Shown here: positions 1 to 5,008 of the stretch, one piece after another
How positions within the stretch are numbered: the first letter of the stretch is position 1
Layout: every line of letters begins with the position of its first letter
Source of the DNA: Pseudomonadota bacterium
GTDB lineage: Bacteria > Pseudomonadota > Alphaproteobacteria > Sphingomonadales > Sphingomonadaceae
Assembly (NCBI GenBank): GCA_947474905.1
Contig: CANJKQ010000124.1
Span: forward strand, 1-5,008
Length of the DNA: 5,008 bases
Direction of reading: 5' to 3'
The notes under the pieces: model-generated
The model's input: only the letters and a program-made list of their open reading frames with translations
Told to the model about the DNA's origin: nothing
Database searches by the model: none
Position numbers and translations under genes: made by a program

Positions 1-104
1 AGCATGACCGCAGCGGCCACCGCCCGGCCGCGACGCAGCATTTTGCTGCGCCGGGCCTCAAACTCACCGACCACGGTAGGATGGCCGGAAACGGGCCTTG
101 TCAC
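1..104 (-). CDS. N-terminal fragment of a probable membrane protein, third gene of the PhnD-like operon (partial)
   Basis: An open reading frame with no stop runs leftward off the window from a GTG at 104..102. This GTG overlaps the TGA stop of the preceding gene (GTGA, 101..104), the usual sign of translational coupling. An in-frame ATG at 41..39 is an alternative start. The 34 visible residues contain an arginine/lysine-rich stretch (EARRSKMLRRGR, residues 16-27) followed by the start of an Ala/Val-rich hydrophobic run. This is what the cytoplasmic edge of a first inner-membrane helix looks like. No clear Shine-Dalgarno precedes the GTG, so re-initiation after the upstream gene is likely. 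The family cannot be named from this fragment. A membrane-bound sensor (histidine kinase or cyclic-di-GMP enzyme) or a transport permease would fit the two upstream binding proteins, but that is inference only. Confidence 0.55.
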   Translation of the reverse strand, partial: MTRPVSGHPTVVGEFEARRSKMLRRGRAVAAAVM

Positions 105-958
105 CGGGCAGCGCCAGCGGGATCGAGCGCGCTGGCCTCGGTCGGTTCAAAGGCACCTTTGGCGCCGCCCGATGCGCCGGCAAACGCCGGGGCATTTTCT
201 TGATGCAGGACCAGGAAAATGCCGATCAACCGAAAGCGGAGCTCGTCAGGCAAGCCCGTGCGCAGCACCCAGGCTGATTTGGCGAGCGGCCGATCCCGCC
301 AGGCAATGCGATACGGCTGGCAAACCGGCTTTTTGGCGGCGCACGCCACATACCATTCGTCGATCGGCATCAGCGCGACGTCGGCCTGGCGCGATGACAG
401 CATCGCGAACGTCGCAGCGACCGACCCCACTGCCGGAGTCGGCCGGTTTGCGATCGCTGTGCCGCCATGCGTTGCTACCGCCGCACGCGCTGCATCATAG
501 GCCAGCGCGTTCTGCTTGAGCGTGATCACGCGACGCTGGGCAATTGCCGGGGCCGTGAGGGGACCGGCGTCATTCAGGGTGACCGCAATGATGGGGGTGC
601 GCGGCAAGGCGCCATCGGGCCGAAGCGTCAAAATTGGCCTGCCCTTGCCCCGGGCAGCGGGCCACGCCGCCTGATCAAGCGCCGTCAGGTCGACGCTGCC
701 CCTGGCGAGCGCGCTTGCGGCAGCGGCGGGGCTGTCAAAGCCGCAAAGCTCGACGCGCAATGCCAATCGGCGCGCGAGATGCCCGGCGAGCGCCGCCAGC
801 GGCGCGGGGGTCGATGGCCCCGGCGCGGCGCATGGGCTTGGCTTCGCGGATTGATACCCCACGCGCAACAGCGAAGGCATGGGGGCGGGAGCGGCGAACG
901 CAACCGCCGCGAAACCGGTTGCGGCAGCGGCGAGAGCAAGCGCCAGGCGGTGCATCAT
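101..958 (-). CDS. Diverged PhnD-like periplasmic substrate-binding protein
   Basis: This encodes 285 residues starting with two consecutive ATGs. The first ATG overlaps the stop of the upstream gene (ATGA, 955..958). Residues 1-22 form a signal peptide ending in AFA before APAPMP, so the mature protein should be periplasmic and soluble. The fold matches the neighbouring PhnD-family protein segment by segment: LARRLALRVELCGFDSP (61-77), the ALARGSVDLTALDQAAW segment (83-99), PIIAVTLNDAGPLTAPAIA (122-140), RQADVALMPIDEW (190-202) and RIAWRDRPLAKSAWVLR (217-233). The ligand site appears altered. The STSG stretch of typical PhnD aligns to NALA near residues 150-153, and the family histidine aligns to Val180. 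Four cysteines (43, 72, 206, 213) could form disulfides. It is probably a duplicated paralogue that binds a different ligand or works as a partner protein. Family placement is fairly confident; the function is unknown. Confidence 0.8.
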   Translation of the reverse strand: MMHRLALALAAAATGFAAVAFAAPAPMPSLLRVGYQSAKPSPCAAPGPSTPAPLAALAGHLARRLALRVELCGFDSPAAAASALARGSVDLTALDQAAWPAARGKGRPILTLRPDGALPRTPIIAVTLNDAGPLTAPAIAQRRVITLKQNALAYDAARAAVATHGGTAIANRPTPAVGSVAATFAMLSSRQADVALMPIDEWYVACAAKKPVCQPYRIAWRDRPLAKSAWVLRTGLPDELRFRLIGIFLVLHQENAPAFAGASGGAKGAFEPTEASALDPAGAAR

Positions 959-1980
959 CGCGGGCGCCGCCCGCCGCCACTGCTGGCGCCGGCGCGTTCA
1001 TCAGCCACGGCTTCCTGGCGCAGCTTATAGGTTTCGGCAAACATGGCGTCGTTGCCCGCCGCAAAGGTGATGCCGGGCAAGGCACCAAAGGGAGCGCCCG
1101 CTTCGGGTGCATCATAGGCAATCGCGGCCATGGCGCCCCGCACCAGATCCTGTAGCGCCTGTGGCCGATCGGTCCGCATGACCAGCGCCAGATTGGGCAC
1201 CGGCCCGACATCCCAGATATCGCGGATCGAGCCTTGCGGGATGAGACCGCTGTCCGCCATCCGCCCCCACGTAATGATGGTAAAGCCGGTTTGCGGCGTG
1301 CCGTTGGACGATAAGGTCCAGCCCGCATCATATTGTCGGTTATACACAGCATTGACGACCTGGGCATGGCCGCCGGCCACGCCGATGCGGCTGAAATAGC
1401 GATTGGGATCAATGCCAGCCTGCCGCATCGCGTGCATCGGCATCAGATAGCCCGAGGTCGAATTGTAATCGACCACCGCCAACGCCTTGCCCTTCAGGTC
1501 GGCAAGGGAGTGATACGGGCTGTCGGCCCGAACGATGAGCGAGGAATAATAGCCCTTCTCGCCATGCGCGCCGAGCTGGACCAGGATCGGCGCCACCAGA
1601 TTGCCAACCTGTTCATGCGCGTTGGCATAGCCCCCACCCGCGATCAGCGCGACATCGACCTGGCCCGAGCTCAACGCCTGAATGGTCGAGGTATAGATGT
1701 CGCTCGTCTGGCGGACTCGCACCGGCAGGCCGGTGGCCTGCTCCATATAATGCTGGAACGGCTCGACCTTGACATCGTGCCCAGGCGATTCCGCAATGGT
1801 TGGGGTAGGGAGCGAAATGCGCAGCGTGTCGACCTCGCCGCGCCAACCTGATTGGCGGGGGTGATCGCTGCCACAGGCCGATAATGCGAGCACCGCAAGG
1901 GGCAATATCCGGCATCCCGCCAACCGCCCAACGCTGATCGGACGCTTTTTGGTCGGCGAGATACGAAAGCGATGGACCAT
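955..1980 (-). CDS. PhnD-family phosphate/phosphite/phosphonate-type substrate-binding lipoprotein
   Basis: This encodes 341 residues from ATG 1980..1978, which has a good Shine-Dalgarno just upstream. A basic N-region and hydrophobic segment end in the lipobox LSAC with the lipid-bearing cysteine at residue 36, so the protein should be membrane-anchored in the periplasm. PhnD-family signatures follow: SDIYTSTIQALSSGQVDVAL (93-112), YYSSLIVRADSPYHSLADLK (144-163), DYNSTSGYLMP (171-181) and GGHAQVVNAV (203-212) with His205. In E. coli PhnD, the STS loop and this histidine hold the phosphonate group. By an alignment made from memory, the two acidic residues that recognise the amine of 2-aminoethylphosphonate align to Ser225 and Asn263 here, so the ligand may differ. 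It is the first gene of a minus-strand operon and overlaps the next gene by 4 bp. An in-frame extension upstream to 2130 is rejected because it would bury the signal peptide. Confidence 0.9.
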   Translation of the reverse strand: MVHRFRISPTKKRPISVGRLAGCRILPLAVLALSACGSDHPRQSGWRGEVDTLRISLPTPTIAESPGHDVKVEPFQHYMEQATGLPVRVRQTSDIYTSTIQALSSGQVDVALIAGGGYANAHEQVGNLVAPILVQLGAHGEKGYYSSLIVRADSPYHSLADLKGKALAVVDYNSTSGYLMPMHAMRQAGIDPNRYFSRIGVAGGHAQVVNAVYNRQYDAGWTLSSNGTPQTGFTIITWGRMADSGLIPQGSIRDIWDVGPVPNLALVMRTDRPQALQDLVRGAMAAIAYDAPEAGAPFGALPGITFAAGNDAMFAETYKLRQEAVADERAGASSGGGRRPR

Positions 1981-1983
1981 AGG

Positions 1984-1991
1984 CTTCCCTT
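1984..1991 (-). promoter_or_regulatory. Ribosome binding site of the PhnD-family lipoprotein gene
   Basis: Read on the minus strand, AAGGGAAG lies just ahead of ATG 1980..1978, with AGGGA (1990..1986) five bases from the start codon. This decides the start at 1980 rather than an in-frame extension towards 2130. It also agrees with the signal peptide and lipobox beginning at that ATG. Confidence 0.7.
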
Positions 1992-2006
1992 CGAGTCCGC
2001 GTGGCC

Positions 2007-2012
2007 TATAAG
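2007..2012 (+). promoter_or_regulatory. Possible -10 element for the double TetR gene
   Basis: TATAAG matches five of six bases of the bacterial -10 consensus and sits in the short divergent region. No good -35 hexamer lies 16-18 bp upstream. If it is real, transcription would begin near 2018-2020. The tandem TTTGGACA repeat would then fall just downstream of the start point, where a repressor site would be effective. The minus-strand reading (TTATAG) could equally serve the divergent gene. The call is weak. Confidence 0.22.
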
Positions 2013-2029
2013 GGAGGCGGGTTGCAGAT

Positions 2030-2046
2030 TTTGGACAGTTTGGACA
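2030..2046 (+). repeat. Tandem direct repeat TTTGGACA x2, candidate operator
   Basis: TTTGGACA occurs at 2030..2037 and again at 2039..2046, a 9-bp period. It lies between the divergent lipoprotein gene (start 1980) and the preferred start of the double TetR gene (2052). Further GGACA copies lie at 2105..2109 and 2132..2136. The position suits autoregulation and control of the divergent operon. The repeat is seen directly; its role as an operator is inferred. If the regulator started at GTG 2001 or TTG 2022, the repeat would be coding, giving the low-information peptide LDSLDI. Confidence 0.45.
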
Positions 2047-2051
2047 TTTGT

Positions 2052-3404
2052 ATGGTTCCGGAAGGACGCAATCTCGACGGAGCGCCCGTAACGCCTGACA
2101 GCCCGGACAATTCAACGACGATGGCCTCAATGGACACCGGCGTCACCGGCGCGACCGATTTGTCCGGAACCGAAATTGACGGCGCAAAGCGCTCGACGGC
2201 GGATCGGTTGATCGACGTCGCGCTGGCGGCATGGGAAAGTCATGGCTATGCGGGGATTTCGGCCCGTGCGCTGGCTCAAGCCGCCGATCAGCCCGTCTCC
2301 AGCATTTATTATCACTTTGATGATCTTGAACGTTTGTTGATCACATCGCAGCAATGGGCCGTGCGGCACGCCAGGCAATGGTGTGAGCGGCAGCTGAAGA
2401 CGATGCCAGCGGCGACGGACGGCGATGCGGCGCGTAAAGTGATGGCGCCATTAATGGCGGCCCTGATCCATGACTGGTCGGTCAATCATCGCGCGCTCGC
2501 CTTTGCCTGGCGCGAATGCCAACTTGTCGCCGCGCGTAATCGTAAATTCGCCCCGGTGCTGGAGGATTGGAATGCGCTTTGGGGGGATTTTTGGCGGCAA
2601 GTCTCCGCGCGTTATGCGATGCCCGACTATGCGCGCCTCAACTATTATCTGTTCGATGGCGAGGGCTTTCTTCATCTGATCAAGGGCGATCCCGTCGCCG
2701 ATGCCGCTTGCCTGATCGAACTTTGCCAGGGTTGGGGCGACTGGCTGGCTGGTCGGCCGGCGGCGGAAGGGCCGTGGCGGCGCCAGGCTCGGCTCACCGC
2801 ATCAGCGACGACCGCGACGATCATACCCGAAGGTGCCATTCCCGAGCGGATTGCGCATGCCGCCGCCAATCTGGTCGCGCGCCACGGGCCCGGCGGACTC
2901 ACGCATCGCGCCGTCGCCGCCGAAGCCAAGCTGACGCTGGGCGCGGTATCCTATCATTGCCGGACCAGCGCCGATTTGATGCATCTCGCCTATGAAACGG
3001 TTTATTGGCGAGCAATGGGGCAGGATGTGGCGCCAGTTTCCGGTATCTCGGGCAAAGACTATGAGGATTTGCGCGAAGCGACGCTTGGCGCTGAAGAAAC
3101 GCCGGAAATGGCGCTTAGTCGGCTGGCGATGAATGAATTGATTCTGGCTGTCGCGCGTGACAGCACACTGAAAGGGCTGGCCCCAACTTTACGCTATTTG
3201 CGCGGGCGAAAGTCGCGAAATTATCTGGCAGTCATTTTGGGCAGCACCGAGGATGTTTCGCCACTGGAGGCGGCAATGTTATCGGACGTCGCTTTCGCGC
3301 GGTCGCGCGGTTATTTCGGCATGACCGCCGCCGATCGTATGGCGGCGCGCGAACGGGATCTCGACGAGATCGATGCTTTTCTTCGCGCGACACGAGGCCG
3401 ATGA
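2052..3404 (+). CDS. Tandem (double) TetR-family transcriptional regulator
   Basis: This encodes 450 residues from ATG 2052, about twice the usual TetR length. Two TetR N-terminal DNA-binding units are visible. The first spans about residues 51-95, with helix-turn-helix ISARALAQAADQPVSSIYYHF (69-89 without its last residue by rough count). The second spans about 264-315, with LTHRAVAAEAKLTLGAVSYH (283-302). Each is followed by a mostly helical region of about 140 residues like a TetR ligand/dimer domain. The linker lies near 245-262 and is rich in Ala/Thr. The two helix-turn-helix segments differ, so this is not a recent duplication. The gene is divergent from the PhnD-like operon and lies upstream of an efflux operon, so either or both may be targets. 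The start is uncertain: GTG 2001, TTG 2022 (behind GGGAGG at 2012..2017), ATG 2121 and ATG 2130 are in frame. ATG 2052 has only a weak GGA signal. Confidence 0.88.
   Translation: MVPEGRNLDGAPVTPDSPDNSTTMASMDTGVTGATDLSGTEIDGAKRSTADRLIDVALAAWESHGYAGISARALAQAADQPVSSIYYHFDDLERLLITSQQWAVRHARQWCERQLKTMPAATDGDAARKVMAPLMAALIHDWSVNHRALAFAWRECQLVAARNRKFAPVLEDWNALWGDFWRQVSARYAMPDYARLNYYLFDGEGFLHLIKGDPVADAACLIELCQGWGDWLAGRPAAEGPWRRQARLTASATTATIIPEGAIPERIAHAAANLVARHGPGGLTHRAVAAEAKLTLGAVSYHCRTSADLMHLAYETVYWRAMGQDVAPVSGISGKDYEDLREATLGAEETPEMALSRLAMNELILAVARDSTLKGLAPTLRYLRGRKSRNYLAVILGSTEDVSPLEAAMLSDVAFARSRGYFGMTAADRMAARERDLDEIDAFLRATRGR
2103..2167. repeat. Inverted repeat CCGGACAA / TTGTCCGG at the 5' end of the regulator gene
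   Basis: CCGGACAA (2103..2110) and its exact complement TTGTCCGG (2160..2167) are separated by 49 bp. Both contain the GGACA core also present in the upstream tandem repeat. They lie before or just inside the coding region, depending on the true start (2052, 2121 or 2130). They may be additional binding sites for the regulator, or chance in GC-rich coding DNA. Confidence 0.25.
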
Positions 3405-3442
3405 GCCCTGGTCGATAACGCGACTGTGCATATGATAGTTAA

Positions 3443-3478
3443 TTGATCGCGCCGTGATGATATATCTTTGAATCGCGC
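3443..3478 (+). repeat. Imperfect direct repeat TTGATCGCGC / TTGAATCGCGC
   Basis: TTGATCGCGC (3443..3452) recurs as TTGAATCGCGC (3468..3478), with one inserted base and a 25-bp period. It lies in the AT-rich part of the gap upstream of the efflux operon. It may be a binding site or tandem -35-like elements. Significance is uncertain. Confidence 0.25.
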
Positions 3479-3506
3479 TACCGCAGCGGATCATTAGCTC
3501 GCAAAT

Positions 3507-3516
3507 TGTTCGAACA
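3507..3516. promoter_or_regulatory. Perfect palindrome TGTTCGAACA, candidate operator
   Basis: A 10-bp perfect palindrome lies just downstream of the weak promoter candidate and about 90 bp before the adaptor start. TetR-family proteins usually bind short palindromes in this kind of place. A palindrome of this length is expected by chance a few times in 5 kb, so position is the main support. Confidence 0.25.
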
Positions 3517-3561
3517 CCCCATCAATCCACCGCAAAACGCCTGTCCCGTCTATTGGCCTCG

Positions 3562-3597
3562 CGAAACAAATCGGCCATTAGCCACAGGCCGAAACAA
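3562..3597. repeat. Inverted repeat TCGGCC/GGCCGA with flanking CGAAACAA direct repeats
   Basis: TCGGCC (3571..3576) and GGCCGA (3587..3592) can form a 6-bp stem with a 10-base loop. CGAAACAA appears on both sides, at 3562..3569 and 3590..3597. The block ends nine bases before the GTG start of the adaptor gene. It lacks a T-run, so it is not a terminator. An operator or a translation-affecting hairpin is possible. Confidence 0.3.
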
Positions 3598-3606
3598 GCG
3601 TGATGG

Positions 3607-4890
3607 GTGGCCGAGTTGACCGAGCCAAATGACAATGACCAGCTTCGCGCGGCGCCTTCTGCGCCGACATTGACAACGCACCAGCAAGTGCGGCTGCTGG
3701 GGTTGATCGCGGCGGGCGTGCTGGCGCTGGCGGTGCTGTTTGAATTGGGCAGCTGGCTGTTGACGCCGCGCATGGTCGCCGCCGAGAAATTGCCGCCCGA
3801 TGCCTTTCGGCCCACGCCCGAACAGCTTGCGCAATTGAAGATTGCGCCCGTCGCGATTGGCGCCAATGCCACGCTGTTGCGGGCCAATGGGTCGATCGCG
3901 GTCAATGCCGATCGCTCGACGCCGATCATCCTGCCCTTTTCGGGGCAGGCGGCGGAAGTCTTTGTCGAAACCGGCCAGCATGTATCGCGCGGCCAGCCCC
4001 TATTGTCGGTTGCGTCGCCCGAACTGGTCGATGCGCGCAACGGCTTGCTGACCGCATCGGCCCAGGCAGCGTCGGCGGCGGAGGCCGAGAAAATCGCGGC
4101 GGCGAACGCCGCTCGACAAAAGGCCATTTATGAGACGGCTGGCGGTGCGCTGAAAGATTATCTGCAGGCCCAGGCCGATCTGGTGACCGCGCAATCGGCG
4201 CTGCGTACGGCCCAATCGGCCCTGCGCGCGGCGCAGGACCGGCTTGGATTGTTCGGCAAGTCGCCCGGCGAAATCCGCGCGCTGCAATCGCCCGCCAAGG
4301 CGCTGAACGGCCAGGCCGCGACCGTTTATCGCGCGCCCGTGGCGGGGGTTGTCGTCGATCGCAACGTCTCGCCCGGCCAATTCCTGACCGCAGGCGGCAG
4401 CAACGCGCTGATGACGATCACCGATTTGTCGAGCGTTTGGCTGGTTGCCCAATTGTCGGAAAGCGATGCGACCAATGTTCAACTGGGCGATCAGGTCGAG
4501 GTGACGACCCCCGCCGTTCCCGGCCGTGTCTTCCACGCACGGATCGACAATATCGGCGCTGCGCTCGACCCCAATACCCATCGCCTGCCCGTTCGTGCCG
4601 CAGTCGACAATCCCAATTACCTGTTGAAGCCGCAGATGTTTGCCAGCTTCACCATCCGCCGCGCCCTATCGGGTACAGTCGGCGCGCTGGTGCCTGCTGC
4701 CGCGATCATCCATGAAGGCGATCGGGCGCGGGTGTGGGTGATGGGGCGCGACGGCCTGCTCCATGGCCGGGCGGTGGAAACCGCCGATAGCGAGGGCGGC
4801 TATACCCGCGTCACGCGCGGGCTGAACGCGGGCGACCGGATCGTGACGGCGGGCGCCCTGTTCGTCAACGAGGCTGGCCTCGAGCAATGA
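3607..4890 (+). CDS. RND efflux periplasmic adaptor (membrane fusion protein), CzcB/CusB-like
   Basis: This encodes 427 residues from GTG 3607. An in-frame TGA at 3601..3603 rules out a longer form. A cytoplasmic N-terminus is followed by one membrane anchor (about 29-52). The barrel-sandwich (lipoyl-like) halves lie at about 108-140, including FSGQAAEVFVETGQHVSRGQ, and at about 239-262, including YRAPVAGVVVDRNVSPGQFL. Between them is an Ala/Gln-rich alpha-helical hairpin (about 141-215). A beta-barrel (about 270-350, with SVWLVAQLSESD and DPNTHRLPVRAAVDNP) and a membrane-proximal domain (about 356-424) complete the adaptor fold. It would link the inner-membrane pump to a TolC-type outer-membrane channel. 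His-rich or Met-rich metal-binding segments, as in some CzcB/CusB proteins, are absent, so the substrate is open. The stop overlaps the pump start (ATGA, 4887..4890). The Shine-Dalgarno is weak. No outer-membrane channel gene lies directly upstream. Confidence 0.92.
   Translation: MAELTEPNDNDQLRAAPSAPTLTTHQQVRLLGLIAAGVLALAVLFELGSWLLTPRMVAAEKLPPDAFRPTPEQLAQLKIAPVAIGANATLLRANGSIAVNADRSTPIILPFSGQAAEVFVETGQHVSRGQPLLSVASPELVDARNGLLTASAQAASAAEAEKIAAANAARQKAIYETAGGALKDYLQAQADLVTAQSALRTAQSALRAAQDRLGLFGKSPGEIRALQSPAKALNGQAATVYRAPVAGVVVDRNVSPGQFLTAGGSNALMTITDLSSVWLVAQLSESDATNVQLGDQVEVTTPAVPGRVFHARIDNIGAALDPNTHRLPVRAAVDNPNYLLKPQMFASFTIRRALSGTVGALVPAAAIIHEGDRARVWVMGRDGLLHGRAVETADSEGGYTRVTRGLNAGDRIVTAGALFVNEAGLEQ
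4186..4227 (+). repeat. In-frame 21-bp tandem repeat encoding TAQSALR twice
   Basis: Two imperfect 21-bp units (4186..4206 and 4207..4227) encode TAQSALR TAQSALR, followed by a decayed third unit encoding AAQDRLG. They lie in the returning helix of the adaptor's alpha-hairpin. The seven-residue unit is a heptad, so the repeat reflects the coiled coil of the hairpin and may have grown by local duplication. Confidence 0.6.
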
Positions 4891-5008
4891 ACCGCCTGAT
4901 TGAATTGGCGCTCCGCCAGCGCATGCTGGTGTTGGGGTTGCTGATCGCGGTCGTGATCGCGGGCATATTCGGCTATATCAACCTCAATATCGAGGCGTAT
5001 CCCGATCC
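4887..5008 (+). CDS. CzcA/CusA-type (HME-RND) inner-membrane efflux pump, N-terminal fragment (partial)
   Basis: ATG 4887 overlaps the adaptor stop (ATGA), and the frame is open to the window edge, giving 40 complete codons. The protein begins MNRLIELALRQR, continues with the first transmembrane helix (about residues 13-30, MLVLGLLIAVVIAGIFGY) and then enters the periplasmic porter domain with NLNIEAYPD. A short amphipathic start, TM1, and a conserved NxNxEAYPD motif are typical of proton-driven CzcA/CusA-family trimeric RND pumps, which normally exceed 1000 residues. Drug-type AcrB pumps instead begin with an FFIDRPIFA-like stretch. The metal-type subfamily call rests on this short region only. 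The residues that define the substrate lie outside the window, so metal specificity cannot be claimed. Confidence 0.88.
   Translation, partial: MNRLIELALRQRMLVLGLLIAVVIAGIFGYINLNIEAYPD

Larger units (their letters stand above)
3405..3606. other. Intergenic region upstream of the RND efflux operon
   Basis: These 202 bp contain no credible gene and no tRNA. The first 70 bp are clearly more AT-rich than their surroundings (around 3428..3475), as expected for a promoter region. There is no convincing rho-independent terminator after the regulator. A weak promoter candidate is TTGAAT (3468..3473) followed 17 bp later by TCATTA (3491..3496). Two direct-repeat pairs, a palindrome and an inverted repeat are listed separately. 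The gap suggests that the efflux operon has its own regulated promoter instead of depending only on read-through from the regulator gene. Confidence 0.5.

Noticed and set aside
467..1155. Long plus-strand open frames opposite the two PhnD-like genes
   Set aside because: They are Arg/Ala/Gly-rich with no recognisable domain, and they arise because stop codons are rare in the antisense frames of GC-rich coding DNA.
1981..2130. In-frame upstream extension of the lipoprotein gene with CPGC, CPNC and other Cys residues, resembling a zinc ribbon
   Set aside because: It would overlap the regulator's 5' region and bury a good signal peptide and lipobox. A clear ribosome binding site supports ATG 1980. 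The CP-type codons arise from the antisense of the GGACA repeats.
2581..2592. Homopolymer run G6 followed closely by T5 inside the regulator gene, considered as a phase-variation or frameshift site
   Set aside because: The reading frame is intact across it and the translation continues as a normal TetR helical domain. The runs are short.
3571..3592. Hairpin considered as a rho-independent terminator for the regulator gene
   Set aside because: The stem is only 6 bp, the loop is 10 bases and no T-run follows. It lies directly in front of the next gene instead of after the regulator stop.
3603..3632. ATG at 3603 as start of the adaptor gene
   Set aside because: It is in a different frame and reaches a stop after nine codons. 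The adaptor frame has an in-frame stop at 3601..3603 and its first start codon is GTG 3607.
3522..4581. Minus-strand open frames opposite the adaptor gene (201 and 193 codons)
   Set aside because: They lie antisense to a clearly recognisable adaptor protein, have low-complexity composition, and have no supporting start signals or neighbours.
1..5008. CRISPR arrays, tRNA or rRNA genes, insertion sequences or phage attachment sites
   Set aside because: No regularly spaced repeats, RNA-gene-like sequences, transposase reading frames or terminal inverted repeats were seen in reading the window.

Overview
The window is GC-rich, densely coding DNA with mixed ATG and GTG starts and 4-bp stop/start overlaps. 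Codon use and protein composition suggest an alphaproteobacterium, most likely a sphingomonad-type bacterium. That assignment is inference: there is no rRNA or other phylogenetic marker here.

Left half, minus strand (positions 1980 down to 1). A tightly packed operon starts with a PhnD-family periplasmic binding lipoprotein (955..1980). It overlaps by ATGA a second, strongly diverged PhnD-like secreted protein (101..958). That gene overlaps by GTGA the start of a third gene (104 down to the window edge), whose visible N-terminus looks like an inner-membrane anchor. No ABC ATPase or permease is visible. The pair could therefore serve a sensory or accessory role rather than ordinary uptake; this is inference, since the operon continues outside the window.

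Middle, plus strand (about 2052..3404). Divergent from that operon is an unusual regulator made of two complete TetR-type units in one polypeptide, with two different helix-turn-helix segments. The short divergent region holds a tandem 8-bp direct repeat (TTTGGACA twice, 9-bp period) and further GGACA copies downstream, which are candidate operator elements.

Right half, plus strand. After a 202-bp non-coding gap with a palindrome, an inverted repeat and two direct-repeat pairs comes an RND efflux periplasmic adaptor (3607..4890). It is translationally coupled by ATGA to the start of a CzcA/CusA-type (HME-RND) inner-membrane pump (4887 to the window edge). No outer-membrane channel gene precedes the adaptor.

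Working model (inference): the double TetR protein controls the divergent PhnD-like operon, the efflux operon, or both. That would link a periplasmic binding/sensing module to an efflux pump. The most noteworthy items are the tandem TetR fusion, the paired orphan PhnD-like proteins (one apparently without the canonical ligand site), and the repeats in the two intergenic regions.
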